From Casuarius casuarius (taxonomy: Eukaryota > Chordata > Aves > Casuariiformes > Casuariidae), in the NCBI GenBank assembly GCA_003342895.1, contig PTFA01000005.1:1500618-1564617 (forward strand): 64,000 nucleotides of DNA, read 5' to 3'. Below the pieces are notes generated by a model. It was not told where the DNA came from. It searched no databases and saw nothing but the letters and a program-made list of their open reading frames with translations. The first letter of the stretch is position 1. Each line of letters begins with the position of its first letter. Made by a program: the position numbers and the translations under genes. Of the stretch, positions 1 through 10,940 are shown one piece after another.

Positions 1-1369
1 TTTCACATCCTTATCTTTCAGAGTTGGCAGCTGTTAACAGAATTGTCACAGCTCCCCAAGTTAGAAATGAGCAGAAAAATCTCCATCCTCTCTGTACGCA
101 CATTCGCAAGTGTCAAGTGTCAAAAACATTACCTCTAGGGAAAAAATACACACCTTTTCTCTGGCCTGCACATTTTTTCACCTTACAAAAACAGGGTGAA
201 GAGAATAGAATGTACTTATTAAAGAGGAAATTACCTAACTTCATTCAGCACCAAAACATGAATGATAATTAACTAATTTTTTAAGACTTGAATTCTTTAG
301 AACATAATACCATGAATTCATCAGAACTGGGAGGATGCTGGAGCCATCAGCTGCAGTTCATTTTCAGTAACTAACATAAATAACTGGCATCTAATTTCAT
401 AAACCTATGACTCCTTTTGATAAATCTGATATACTATCCTGTCAATTCCCAAAATGCAGTATGTAAAGCAATGAAGACTCGGTATCAAGAAACTCATTCT
501 AATTTACAGCATATATCTCAGTTTTCCAACTGCAATATGACACTTTTTTCCCCCCTGCATTATCATTTATTTGCTAGCTTGCAGTGTGGTGTATTGGACT
601 AGACTCTTTTGCATTGATTCAAAAAGAAGAATTATTTTCTATACTGGAAGGAGCTAAAATCAGTGGATGAGGAAAAACCTATAGACTGAGAAATATTTCA
701 GAGCAGAAGCTGAAAATACCTGAGATCAACGTTCCTTAACAGGTCATTGTTTACTGACGATGAAGTTCATTGTGAAGAATTAAGACTTAATTTTTCATAA
801 TCAATTCTTAAGAGAGTGGGGATTCCTCTGGATTAATGCTCTATTACAGCCACGTATTTTTCCTTTCTCAAACAAAAGAATCATTGATTTACAATGTTAT
901 TCCATCAAAAATAAAAATCAGAATATGCAATATATGCCATCTTATAGATCACTAATTTTATTAAATATTTCTAGGTCCTTCATTCTTTCCACCATTCCTC
1001 CATCAAGTAAAGAAAACATTTTGACATGTTAAATTGTATAAGCGTTAATCTACAATGTACTTGAAACCTTGTATATCTTTAGCTTATCTCTATAAAAGCA
1101 AGTAATCATCTCATATCTTTGACTTTGTCTTTTCCTTAAACATTTTTGGAACACATATTGTATCATCTATCACCTCACCAGTTACAGACCCTATACAAAT
1201 TAAAAACAATATTAAAGCTCATAGAAAGGTTGTCAGCAGCCTTTCTGCCACTACCTTTCTACCAGCTATCAATATGTGAATTGCTTATCAGCTGCAATTC
1301 AATAATATCCTTCACAACAGTTTGAGAACCCCTTCTCAAGGAATATCCTCTTGAAGACCAATGCAAGGA

Positions 1370-1560
1370 AGTTCCTTAAAGTCATTTTTGATTATTTGTC
1401 AATTCTTATTTAAAATATTGGAAGCAATGGGGCTTCTACCACTTCTCCTGCAGTCTGTTCATAACCATTTAATGCTGTAGTCAGAAAGTTCCCCAAAATT
1501 TTTCGTTTCAGTTTCTCTCCTCACAGTTTTTGAAGTAATGATATTAGGTCTTACTGATGA
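1370..1560 (-). mobile_element. CR1 LINE fragment, 3' region, probable
   Basis: The + strand text around 1,425-1,525 reads like the reverse complement of a CR1 3' region: a 'ggggcttctaccacttctcctgcagtc' type block, then 'tttaatgctgtagtcagaaagttcccc'. The same order occurs in sauropsid CR1 copies. It is heavily diverged, with no open frame and no clear ends. It could be an unrelated sequence with chance resemblance. Confidence 0.45.
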
Positions 1561-4500
1561 TTATGACGTATTTTAAAAAATACAGACAATTGCCAAAGGC
1601 AGGAAAAAGTGGTTAGCTTAAACTAATAGGAATCATTTAGAAAAAGATGCCATCCAATCAATAAAATATTCAGTAAGCACAGTTACACACTTATCTTGGA
1701 AAAATCACTGAATTTTTACCAAGTTCAAACAAGTGATTAAAACCTTGCTGTATGAGAACTGAAATTTCAGTGTGAAATTCCTGTTTCTCAGGAGTATACT
1801 CATGGATTTATTTCACCAAGATTCTTCACGAGTTTAAGTGAAATCCTCTCTGTCACCAAAACTTCAGAGCTCACTAAACAATTTGTCTGAATGAAAAGTT
1901 TTAAATCTAATCATAAACTCAATGTATTTTCCGGTCAGTGCTCAAGCATCATAAATTCAAATACTAAACCAGTGATGCCAAACCAACCCAACCACAAGAA
2001 CTGATTGTGGGAAAGTTTCAGATATTTTATCCCTGAGGCACATCCTGTCAATGGCCAACAAACAGGAAGTCGTTACACACAGATCCTTCCCAACTGTACC
2101 ACACAGACTACAGACTTTAAGCAAAAGAAGATGCACTCATAATTTTAGCCCTTGAATTAACAAGGGATAAAACAATTGGCAGTCCTGAGCTCTTCTAAAC
2201 AGCTCTTTTTGAGCTTCTGCATCTGTCTCATGAATTCATCTGCTAACAGAAAATAAAGACTGTCAGAAATTTATTGGGGATAACTGTTCTCAATATAAAA
2301 TTTAGAGCACAGAATCCTCGTAACAATTAATAAATGCTCTGTTTGGAGTCTTTATTACAAAGACCTGTTCTAATATATCCTCTTTATTTAGGTGAAAAAT
2401 AGTGCCTATCAGATCAGTTGTCTGTGCAGAGATGACTACAGAAAACCACCATAAAATATAGTTATGGTGGGAAATGACAGTGACTATATTATTTACATAG
2501 CACTGGTGTCCAGAAATCCTAGTCACAGACTAGGGAATTATTACTTTTCAGGCCCAATATCAGATTTCCTAGTGCAGTCTTCCAGAGAAATCAAGCTCAT
2601 CTTCTAGTGCTCTTAACTCTTTGTTACCACTAACAAACCTGTTTCTCCCAGTGTAGGTTTAACAATTTTAACTGGTGTCAAGCACAAAAAAAGCTGGTTG
2701 CTACTTAATGGAAAAGGCATGAAAATGGAATACAAGATCTCTTAACTGCTGACTTAGACTTGTCCAACTGCTAACCATATCATTGTCCTTGATTAGCAAA
2801 TGAGGAGATACTTAAATAACTTTGTACATAATTTTGTAATCTTTGAACGAGGGATACTTTAAATGTGGTAATGGATGCTGCCAACAATTATTCTATTAAT
2901 TTACATTTATTCATGCAAAGTTTTAGAGAATTAAAAAACTGTAACTAAAATGACAATATGAAAATCTTAATATAATCAATGAAATGGAGGAATGTTTCTC
3001 ATAGACCAGAACAGTTTTTTGAAAACTGACATTGAACTTGGGAAATATTAGTCCATGGAGTATTTTGTAAAATGTTATGAATGCCTGGGAAGAAAGGATA
3101 GTAAATACTGATTTTGTCATCTGAATTCTCAAGTAATTTTATAGACCCTAAACCTCAATCTCTCAATGAAGTAATGAACCTTCCCCTTCAAACAAACTTG
3201 CATGGCCAACATTGCAGTGCCCTAAAAATTACTGATCGAAATGCTAGTCAAGGTACTAACAGAAAACATTCACAACTGTTTAGAGCAGGGCCAACAGCCA
3301 GTTTATTTCTCTGGCACCATGAGGCCAGCTACAGTAAGGAACTAACCTGAACATATATTATTACTATTCAGTAAAACAAGAGGAAAAGGCTAAAGGTAAA
3401 AGGAGGAAGGAAAGGGGAATGAGAGCATATAATACCACAGGAAGATGAAATGCTGCCACAGAAAAGATTGCTGACACTGCCTTGAATGCTGTCACAGTGA
3501 TAACTAATAATTAAAAATGATGGGAAAAAAGTCTGGAACACATGGCAGGGAGCGCAGTTTCTTTTAATCTGGAAATGCTTCTTATGTTGTGCTTCAGGAA
3601 GCTGTGTTCAAGGGCATGACACAATCTCACTCTGTGCCTGCTCAGCTGTTGCCAGGTTCCTCGGGTCCGTTTCTGGCACAGTTCCCTGCTTGACAGAAAC
3701 AATTACTGAGGAGCAAAGACTGGCAAAATAAGCAGCACTGTGATTGATAATCTGGGTGGATTACAGGACTTTGACAAAAGCCATGATACTTAAATTTGAC
3801 AGCTGGCAATGCTTGATGAGAGCCAATTAGTGGATATATATTCACTTCAGCCAGAACTTTCTTCTGCTCCTAGTCTAATAGCTTCCTGAATGGGAAGTGT
3901 ACAGAGTGCTTTCCCTCACTTCTGTCTGCTCACATGTATGACAGCTACACTGTCAGAACAGCTAAAACCATACTAGAAAAACTACGTATTCTGCCATCTT
4001 TGTGTATACTAAAGATGGTAAACTCACATTTTTTTAAGCTGTATTTGACCCTAAAGAAAGTGGTCCTGCTGGTCCTGAAGAGAGATCACTATACCAACGC
4101 TATACCCTGGGGAGGGTGTAGATAAGATTGTGACTGTACTATTTGGGTAACACGTCCACTACATGTGACAATATTTCTCAAAATGCTTCACCATTTCCTG
4201 AAAATTTCCTGGCAAAGAATGTTAGTATGTCCATGCGTATGTTGCTGTTGTGAACAGGTTAATGCGGCATTCAGAGGTTACCGAATGCCTTCTGTTCTGC
4301 TTCACGCACACTGGAATCTCTGATATGTAAGTGCCCCCTAAAACTCTATCATCTTAACTACGATCTTAACTTTCTCATCACATATGTTTTCTTTCCCCCA
4401 TTCTGCATCTATTTCCACTCTTGCTAGTCTAAGTATGCAGATACCGTGATGATCCAAGGTCCCTGAATCACATTACTTGCATTTTAAACATTTACTTTTA

Positions 4501-5339
4501 ACATGTTTTCCCAACTATGAGGAAGACTACAACAACAGTCAAACAATTTGAATACTTGTCCCTTCACTTCCTACAGTCCCCTCTGACAGTGTCATGATTT
4601 AAAAGGTACCTCCACTCATTTACACTTCAGTGGGCACCATTCCACTGCCAGGAACTCTTAGATGCTTTTAGGGAAAACCAATAGTTTTGTCGCAGAAACA
4701 GCAGCACTTTCAGTAATTACTTGTAGTGATTGCCTCCACGACACCTGAAGAAGAAATTCACTTGCTGACATGGTAATCACTCTCATCAGACACAGTTTCA
4801 AACCAGAGCGGCTAAGGCAAAGCAGAGATTAACTGCCACACTTACAGAATCTGTATTATTTCATCAGGCAGGGTGGTAATAAAAACTGGCAGAAGTGTGG
4901 TAATTCTGATACAGCTCCATGGTAGTCGGAGGAAAACACTTGCCTGTCAGTCTCCCTGGACCCAATTTTACATTCTCCTCTTACAAAGAGAAATGACTTT
5001 AACCAGTGGAACTTCACTTTGGAAAAGTTCACAGGAGAGTAGTGTCAGGTGTCAGTGTGCTGGGTTTCCAAGGAAACAAGTAACAGTNGAAAATGAGTAT
5101 TTTCGGGGGGGAGAGAGGCTATTCTAGAATTGAAAATGCTTTGCTTTTCCTCATGATCCAACGAGACGCTTTTATTTGAGAAACAAATCTTTGCAGTACC
5201 TGGGCTTCATAAGGAAATACAGCCACAATCTTCACAGGGAGGAAGCACAGCACAGCACAGAGAAAATAGTTTTGGGACTTGCATGGATAGGTGAAGACTT
5301 CTGACACTGTTTTACACGACACACTCACAAACAAGTACA

Positions 5340-5790
5340 GCTAAGGAAAGGCCTCATTTTGAGTTTTGTGTCCAGGTTTGGATACCACACAGAGAAAGAA
5401 ACAGAGAAAGAATCAGAGAAAAATCCAAGAAAGAACAACAGGAATGATCAGATATCTAGAAAAGAAGACACACGAAAACTGAAAGAACTGGGACTGCTCA
5501 GTGAAGAGAAAAAGCACTGAGGAGACAACCACGACATTCACCATAAACCTAAAGCGCTGCTAAAAAGAAAAAAGAAATAATCTATTTTCTATGCTCGTAA
5601 CAGATAGAACAAGTAGTAAAGAGCTTAAACTGTAATAAGGGAGATTACACATGAACAACGACATTATAATGATGAGAGCTGAGCAATAGAAAAGACTGCC
5701 CAAGAACTCAAGGCCTCCTTCACTAATAGTCTTTAAGAACAGATTATAGGTATAACTGGTTCTGCTTTGAAGTGAGATGAGTTTTCTGTG
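5340..5790 (+). mobile_element. CR1 LINE fragment, ORF2 3' end and 3' UTR
   Basis: Sense-strand CR1 text is recognisable: 'tgtccaggtttggataccaca', then 'gaacaacaggaatgatcagatatctaga', 'ctgaaagaactgggactgctcagt', and near the end 'tttaagaacagattataggtataactggttctgctttgaa'. This is the distal part of ORF2 running into the 3' UTR. Stops and indels are many, so it is a long-dead copy. It lies antisense to ERC1. Confidence 0.7.
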
Positions 5791-5824
5791 ATTCAGCTAC
5801 AAAAAAGTGGGTACAAAACTGTTT

Positions 5825-6060
5825 GGGAAATTATACTCCATAGCAGTTATCAACTGTTAACTAATAAAATAGATGAACGAATCAAGTGGGTTATACAGAG
5901 TTCTGTCCCGTGTTCAGTACTATTCAATATTTTACAATAACAACCTGTGTCAGAGACTAAAAATATATGTTTATGAAATATGCAGAGCAAACTTAGTTGG
6001 ATGATTCTGCAAGCCTGCTGAAGAACAGGATCAAAACTCAAAATGTTCTTGAAAGACTGA
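5825..6060 (+). mobile_element. CR1 LINE fragment, reverse-transcriptase core
   Basis: The stretch at about 5,874-6,055 matches the part of CR1 ORF2 around the RT catalytic loop: 'agagttctgtcccgtgttcagtactattcaatatttt', then a decayed counterpart of the FADDTK box near 5,970-6,000, then 'aggatcaaaactcaaaatgttcttgaaagactgaagaactgatctga'. The catalytic motif is destroyed. In an intact element this region precedes the one matched at 5,340-5,790, so either two insertions or a rearranged copy are present. Confidence 0.65.
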
Positions 6061-6382
6061 AGAACTGATCTGAAAATTATTTTTACTCTTACTTAAAAAA
6101 AGGCTGTACAGTACAAATGCACCCAGTATTAACACAATCTGGAGTCATACCACTTAAAAGTGAAAATTTTGAGATCCTGTCATCAATAACACCGAATCAA
6201 CTAATTCCTGATAACTTCTGCAAGAATATATTAAAAATGAATTGGGAATAATTATGAAATGTTTACATAATAATGCAAGTGAATACAGTGATTTACAAAA
6301 CAATTCAACTGAATAACACTCAAAGCTCTCAAACACAGACACTGATACAGTTCAGAGCCTCCTAACAATTTCATCCCCATTA

Positions 6383-6490
6383 CTAAACATTTATAGCATA
6401 GTAGTGCCTAGAGATGTTGGTCAAGTTGGACCCCCACTGTGTTAGACACTGTACAAACACAGAAAATGACAATCTTTGCTCCAAATACCT
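6383..6490 (-). mobile_element. CORE-SINE/MIR-like relic (3' part)
   Basis: The + strand reads 'agtagtgcctagagatgttggtcaag', then 'ccccactgtgttagacactgtacaaacacagaaaatgacaatctttgctcc'. This is the reverse complement of the 3' segment of an old amniote SINE family abundant in turtles and crocodilians and sparse in birds. Family assignment is from memory of its consensus. No target-site duplication could be defined. Confidence 0.6.
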
Positions 6491-6649
6491 TCTTGCAGAA
6501 AACCCCAAATGTCTAAGTTTCAAAGCCCACAGACTGGAAAACCTCAGCCCATTCATATATGCCTTCCATTTACAACTTAAAGCTGCAGAGTAAACTTTGC
6601 GCTGCTGCAATAAATGTATGCTCATTGTTAAAACTTAGCTTGCAAAGAA

Positions 6650-7060
6650 AATGAATAAATGGCAGATAGGCTACTCTCTAACAGATGAGTGGTGGCTGGG
6701 CTGCCATAAGGCAGGCCAGCGTTCCTTGGGTCTCTCTCAATTCCGGTGTGACACATGTTGCAGGGGCTTCTGTACGGCTTATAATCTGAACACGCTGGCT
6801 GGCGCTCGCCACAGTACATCTGGACTTTGTTAGACACCCTCCAGCTCTGTTTTCTTGCATCAGCCCCGGCCCCCTCTTTTGAAGCAGCCTCCCAACCACT
6901 GTTACACCATGAACTAGTCAAGGAGACAAAGTACTTCAGGAGGAAGTAAATTGGGACCACATTAGCTGGTGACCCTCGCCCTGCAATTGGCCTCCCTTTC
7001 TGACGATAGAGGAAATCCCTCATAGAGACTGACAACCAATATGAAACAGGCAGCTCCATT
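6650..7060. other. GC-richer intronic block, unclassified
   Basis: This block is visibly richer in G+C and CpG than its surroundings, for example near 6,720-6,830. It is open over 143 codons on the minus strand, but other frames on both strands are open over the same bases and no family is recognised. That pattern fits low stop-codon density in GC-richer sequence better than a gene. It may be a conserved non-coding element or an old unrecognised insertion. Confidence 0.3.
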
Positions 7061-8276
7061 TACTGGAAAGCCTGGTCAATGCTGACTGCCTCATTAGGAA
7101 ATGGTCTCTATATTGAGGCACATTCCTGCAGTTCAGAGCCTAGAAACTCTAAATTAAAACAACATTGATGCCATATCCTCTTTCTGAAATGTCTCTTTTC
7201 ATCCAAACTTTAATATACATACTTAAAGAAATTAAAGAACCAAAATGTCTTTGGCAGGACTCCTTCCTTCTCTTTCACAGTAATATACTTCCAATGCTAA
7301 TCACTTGGAATGTGACAGTGTTCAGACGGGACAAAGGAGAGGTGAAATAAAGAATCACCATAAAATCCTCCAGATTCATCATTTCCTTGTGTCTTCACTG
7401 ACATTTTTTAAATACATAAAAATCATGCTAAATTGCAGCGCTGAAGAATTTTTTAGGAAGTTAGTTGAGGCTCATCATTAGACTGAGTTCTTGTTTTAGG
7501 AGAGTTATATCTTTACACAATCTAAGACAGGTCAATTAGCAGTAAGCCAGTCCACTAACAGCGGTAGCTATTATAGCAACTGATTGATATACAGCACAAG
7601 TGATAGAAAGGCATAATCTGAATCCTACACAGACAATTAGATCCACTCACATTCACTATTGCAGAGCAGATGGAAAACTTCTTCTGAAGAGGTATCTCTG
7701 TTAGAGGCTCTTTCCAGTTTGCAATGAGATTCAGAAATCAGGCCTATGGTACTTACCACAGCATACATAAGTCTTCATAAAAACCACCCCATTCCAATAT
7801 TGCTCAGCATCTCTGCATCCTATGGACATGAAAACTGGAACCTTTCAGTCAACAGTGTCTGTCAGCCAACTGAAAGAGCTGCTTTCCCAACACAAACTGT
7901 AAGCATTTCCTAAAAGTGGGATGGATTGAAATATGAAATGCTCAGCAGCTCTGAAACAATGTTAAAGACACAAGGAAGGAATTGCTGAGGTCAGGATCCC
8001 AATTTTGAATCTGAAGGGCTGAATGAACTTCTGAAGTCCCAGAATGTTTTTTTAAAGTCTTCCAGAAGATCTTGATTAACTGGCATCAGTTGCCTTTCTG
8101 GGACACTTGTTTTTAATACATCTACAAGTTGGTAAGATTCTTCTACCTGAATTTCTACCTGAAATTTAGGAGTAATAGCTAAACTTTTAGGAAGTCCCTG
8201 AAATCTATATAGTTCCTTGCAGCTACTAACACAGATGGAGCTTGGTTTTCTTCAGGTGTAGAGGAGGATACATGTA

Positions 8277-8429
8277 GAGAAAGCTCAAGCTGATGAAACT
8301 GCTCTTTCTAAGAAGTACAGTGCTTTTGCTGGAAAGTATGAGGCTGTTGACCTGGATGAAGTGTGTTAACTTAAGAAGACCATAAAGGCCCAAGTATACA
8401 GATTACTCGAAAAACATGTGGAAAAGTAA
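8277..8429 (+). pseudogene. Possible degraded coding fragment of unknown origin
   Basis: One + strand frame reads 30 codons of helical, charged sequence (EKAQADETALSKKY, then AFAGKYEAVDLDEV), a single TAA at 8,367-8,369, then another 19 codons (LKKTIKAQVYRLLEKHVEK) before TAA. Composition is more protein-like than the surrounding intron. I do not recognise the family. It lies antisense to ERC1, so it is not an ERC1 exon. A decayed retrocopy, part of a transposon protein, or chance are all possible. Confidence 0.2.
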
Positions 8430-10795
8430 GATTCCCTTTGACTACCCCAGTAATGAGGATCCTGGAAAATCTCACAGTCCTCTCTTCCCTCCCATCTATT
8501 TCTGAAGCTGTCAAAGTTGGCATGATTTGAATTGGTGACATCAATGTGGAGAAAACACATATCAAAGTTATTGGTAGCGACCAAGTAAATGTGATGGTAG
8601 ATCCCCTGCAACCTATAGACCTGCTGAGTTTTCTGTCAGTAGTATTACCATCCCATAATAAGTAACTTTGAGTGGCTCTTCTTTCAACAGTATTGAAAGG
8701 TATACACCAAAAAGGATGAAAGATGATCTTTACCTCATTAAGATCTAGCATAGGTTTTAGAGAGGACGCGTGGAATCTCTGCCAGGTCAAATGAGTATCT
8801 CTCATGAAACATTTAAATATAGTTTATATTGTTTATACAAAAATACTGCCTTGAGGAATGAGGATGCACTGGATGATACCTTGCAGCCTCTTTATCTATG
8901 ATGTTATATTTATACATAAAATTACTCATACCAGAGACCTAATAAGGATTACTATTTCTTTTCTTTGAGCAAGTTCTTTTTAAGAGGAGGAACAATGAAG
9001 AGTTTTTGCAGCTGATGGTGGTTTTGGAAAGAGAAGCTTCCAAAGCACCTGGACATTCCAGGTAACTTTTTGAAAAAGGACTGCTGTTCAGAAATGGTGT
9101 GTAAGTCCAGATTTGAAATTGGTCTCTCTTCAGAGCAAGAACAATTTCAAGTGAATCACCCTTGTATTTTAAGTTCATTTGGGAAACTGAAGTACACCAC
9201 ACCTAAACACAAAAGCATCACTAAGGGAAAAGGCCATGTCTTTTTAGGGACAATAAATGCAATTAAATTTTTTTAACAGTACTGAAAACTAANGACGTGA
9301 ACTAAAACAATACCAAAAATCACCTAACTGAAACCTAAGTTACTAAAGATAATCACAGTGATAATATATAAGTTAAATATATAGAAATTTTCAGTAGAAA
9401 AAAATTGCTAAAGATTATTCAATCTACCAGCTAAGGATAGTCAGAAACAACCTGGGAAGGGCAAGGGGCATGAAGGACTTAGAATTTATACTCAAGCCAG
9501 CAAGAACTGCTGGTAAAAAAAGTTTCCAATTTCTCTTGGAATGAGTGGTAACATATATTAAGAATGCTACACATACAGACAATTACATGAAGAAGAAAAG
9601 TACTTTACATTGCTATGAACACTTCTGAATCCTGTTCTAGCAGAAGGCCATCTTGCTGACAAGTGAGAGTAATTACAACTGTTGCTGAAAACTAAATAAT
9701 ATGAGACTGTAAACTACACTTCTGAATTGTTGTTTTAATACTTGTGTAGCTATCAAAATTACTGTTCTAAAATTAAACCTTAAGTAAGTGTTAGCTAAAA
9801 ATTACATAGCCAGTAACATACTGCTGTTTCCTAAGGAATAAGCAGAGAAGTCCCTTATCAGAAAGCAGAAATAATCTGGCTGACAACGTTGTACATAAAA
9901 CTTTATGAAGATGGGATCAGGGTACTGAAGAAGCTGACACTGGATTGGCAGTGGCAGATGTGCTATTATGGGGAATATGGCATGGGAATAACTCAAAGGA
10001 TCCACCAGAAGTGCTGAAGTGAAAAATCTACACAGATTTTTCAGATCATAAATCTTTTACTGCCCAGGATGCTTTTTGCTTCCTCAGTGTTTTATTAGCA
10101 ATGTATTTTTCACTTTATATTTAATACTGAAATACAGTATTAAATGTTTGGATAGAAATATACTTTTTCTGATTATTATCCCTACATAAAAAGATCATAG
10201 AAATGTATTTTACAATTTCATAAGTCTGTTTTAGTTGGGAGAAGAACAGAACTAAGAGGGGACCAATCTCCTTACCAGCATGAGACCTCCCAAATTCCAC
10301 TCAGCTAGCTGGCATTCCCTTATGGGGCTCCTGTCACAAATCAGAAACCACAACAGAGATTGAGGGATGTAATACATTTAAATTTGACCTTTACAGGAAG
10401 GAGAATTTTCTTCCATGTATGATTCCTCCCTGACAAGGCAAATACAAAACACCAAAAGATGTATTACTATACTTCTCTGAATCTGTGGTTATTTGTGTCT
10501 CTAGAAGATAAAAATTAATTCCTTTTTCATACATTGTTTCCTACGCATTCTATCAGACATTTACTACCCAGGCAGTGCCATGAAGAAACTTCCCTCAACA
10601 TTGAGGCTGCTTCTTTCCCACAGTGTTTCATAGGTTTCAAGATCAGTAACTAGTTTGAAATCAGTATTTATGTACTTTTTGTCCCAACATACAAAGGAAT
10701 TATACATTATTAATTTATACAGTTCCATAAATCAAGATCCTAATCTCACAAAACCAGATTATTAACTGTCTTTTATCCTGTCCACCTCTACCCAC

Positions 10796-10940
10796 CTGCT
10801 GCTTGAGCTGTTGCACTAGGCGGTCTTTCTCTCGTTTCAGTGCAGCCACTTCATCTTGGGTCTTCTTCTTAGAGGATGAAAGTTCCAGCAGAGCAATATT
10901 GGCATCTTTTTCACTAATGGCAGCAAGAAGGGCTTCTTGT
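10796..10940 (-). CDS. ERC1: ERC1 (ELKS) internal coding exon, downstream of the pair
   Basis: This 145-nt exon has one base that completes the split Lys codon (AA|A), then 48 codons beginning QEALLAAISEKDANIALLEL and ending KREKDRLVQQLKQQ. It continues the ERC1 coiled coil straight from the exon at 57.2 kb. The acceptor is TATGTGTTTTTCAG (AG at 10,942-10,941) and the donor is CAG then GTGGGT (GT at 10,795-10,794). It leaves at phase 0. The residues VAALK and LVQQL fit ERC1; as I recall them, the ERC2 equivalents are VMALK and LVHQL. Asp in TQDEV, where I recall Glu in mammals, is a conservative change. In ERC1 this is followed by an alternatively used region beginning TQNRMKLMADNY, which was not found in the remaining 10.8 kb to the left and should lie outside the window. 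No frameshift or stop is present, so the gene looks functional here. Confidence 0.97.

Larger units (their letters stand above)
1..10795 (-). other. ERC1: ERC1 downstream intron, partial
   Basis: This is sequence 3' of the 10.8-kb exon in transcript terms. It is open at the left window edge. It was searched by eye for the next expected ERC1 exon (TQNRMKLMADNY region) without success. Contents are a probable CR1 relic near 1.4 kb, two + oriented CR1 pieces at 5.3-6.1 kb, one SINE relic at 6.4 kb, a GC-richer block at about 6.65-7.05 kb and a coding-like stretch at 8.28-8.43 kb. The rest, notably 1-1,370, 1,560-5,340 and 8,800-10,795, shows nothing I can name. Confidence 0.85.

Noticed and set aside
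6628..7059. 143-codon minus-strand open frame
   Set aside because: Alternative frames on both strands are open over the same GC-richer bases, and no domain is recognisable. Kept only as a compositional block.
8371..8805. 144-codon minus-strand open frame
   Set aside because: It overlaps another open minus-strand frame and runs antisense to the more protein-like + strand text at 8.28-8.43 kb. No family match and no splice boundaries.
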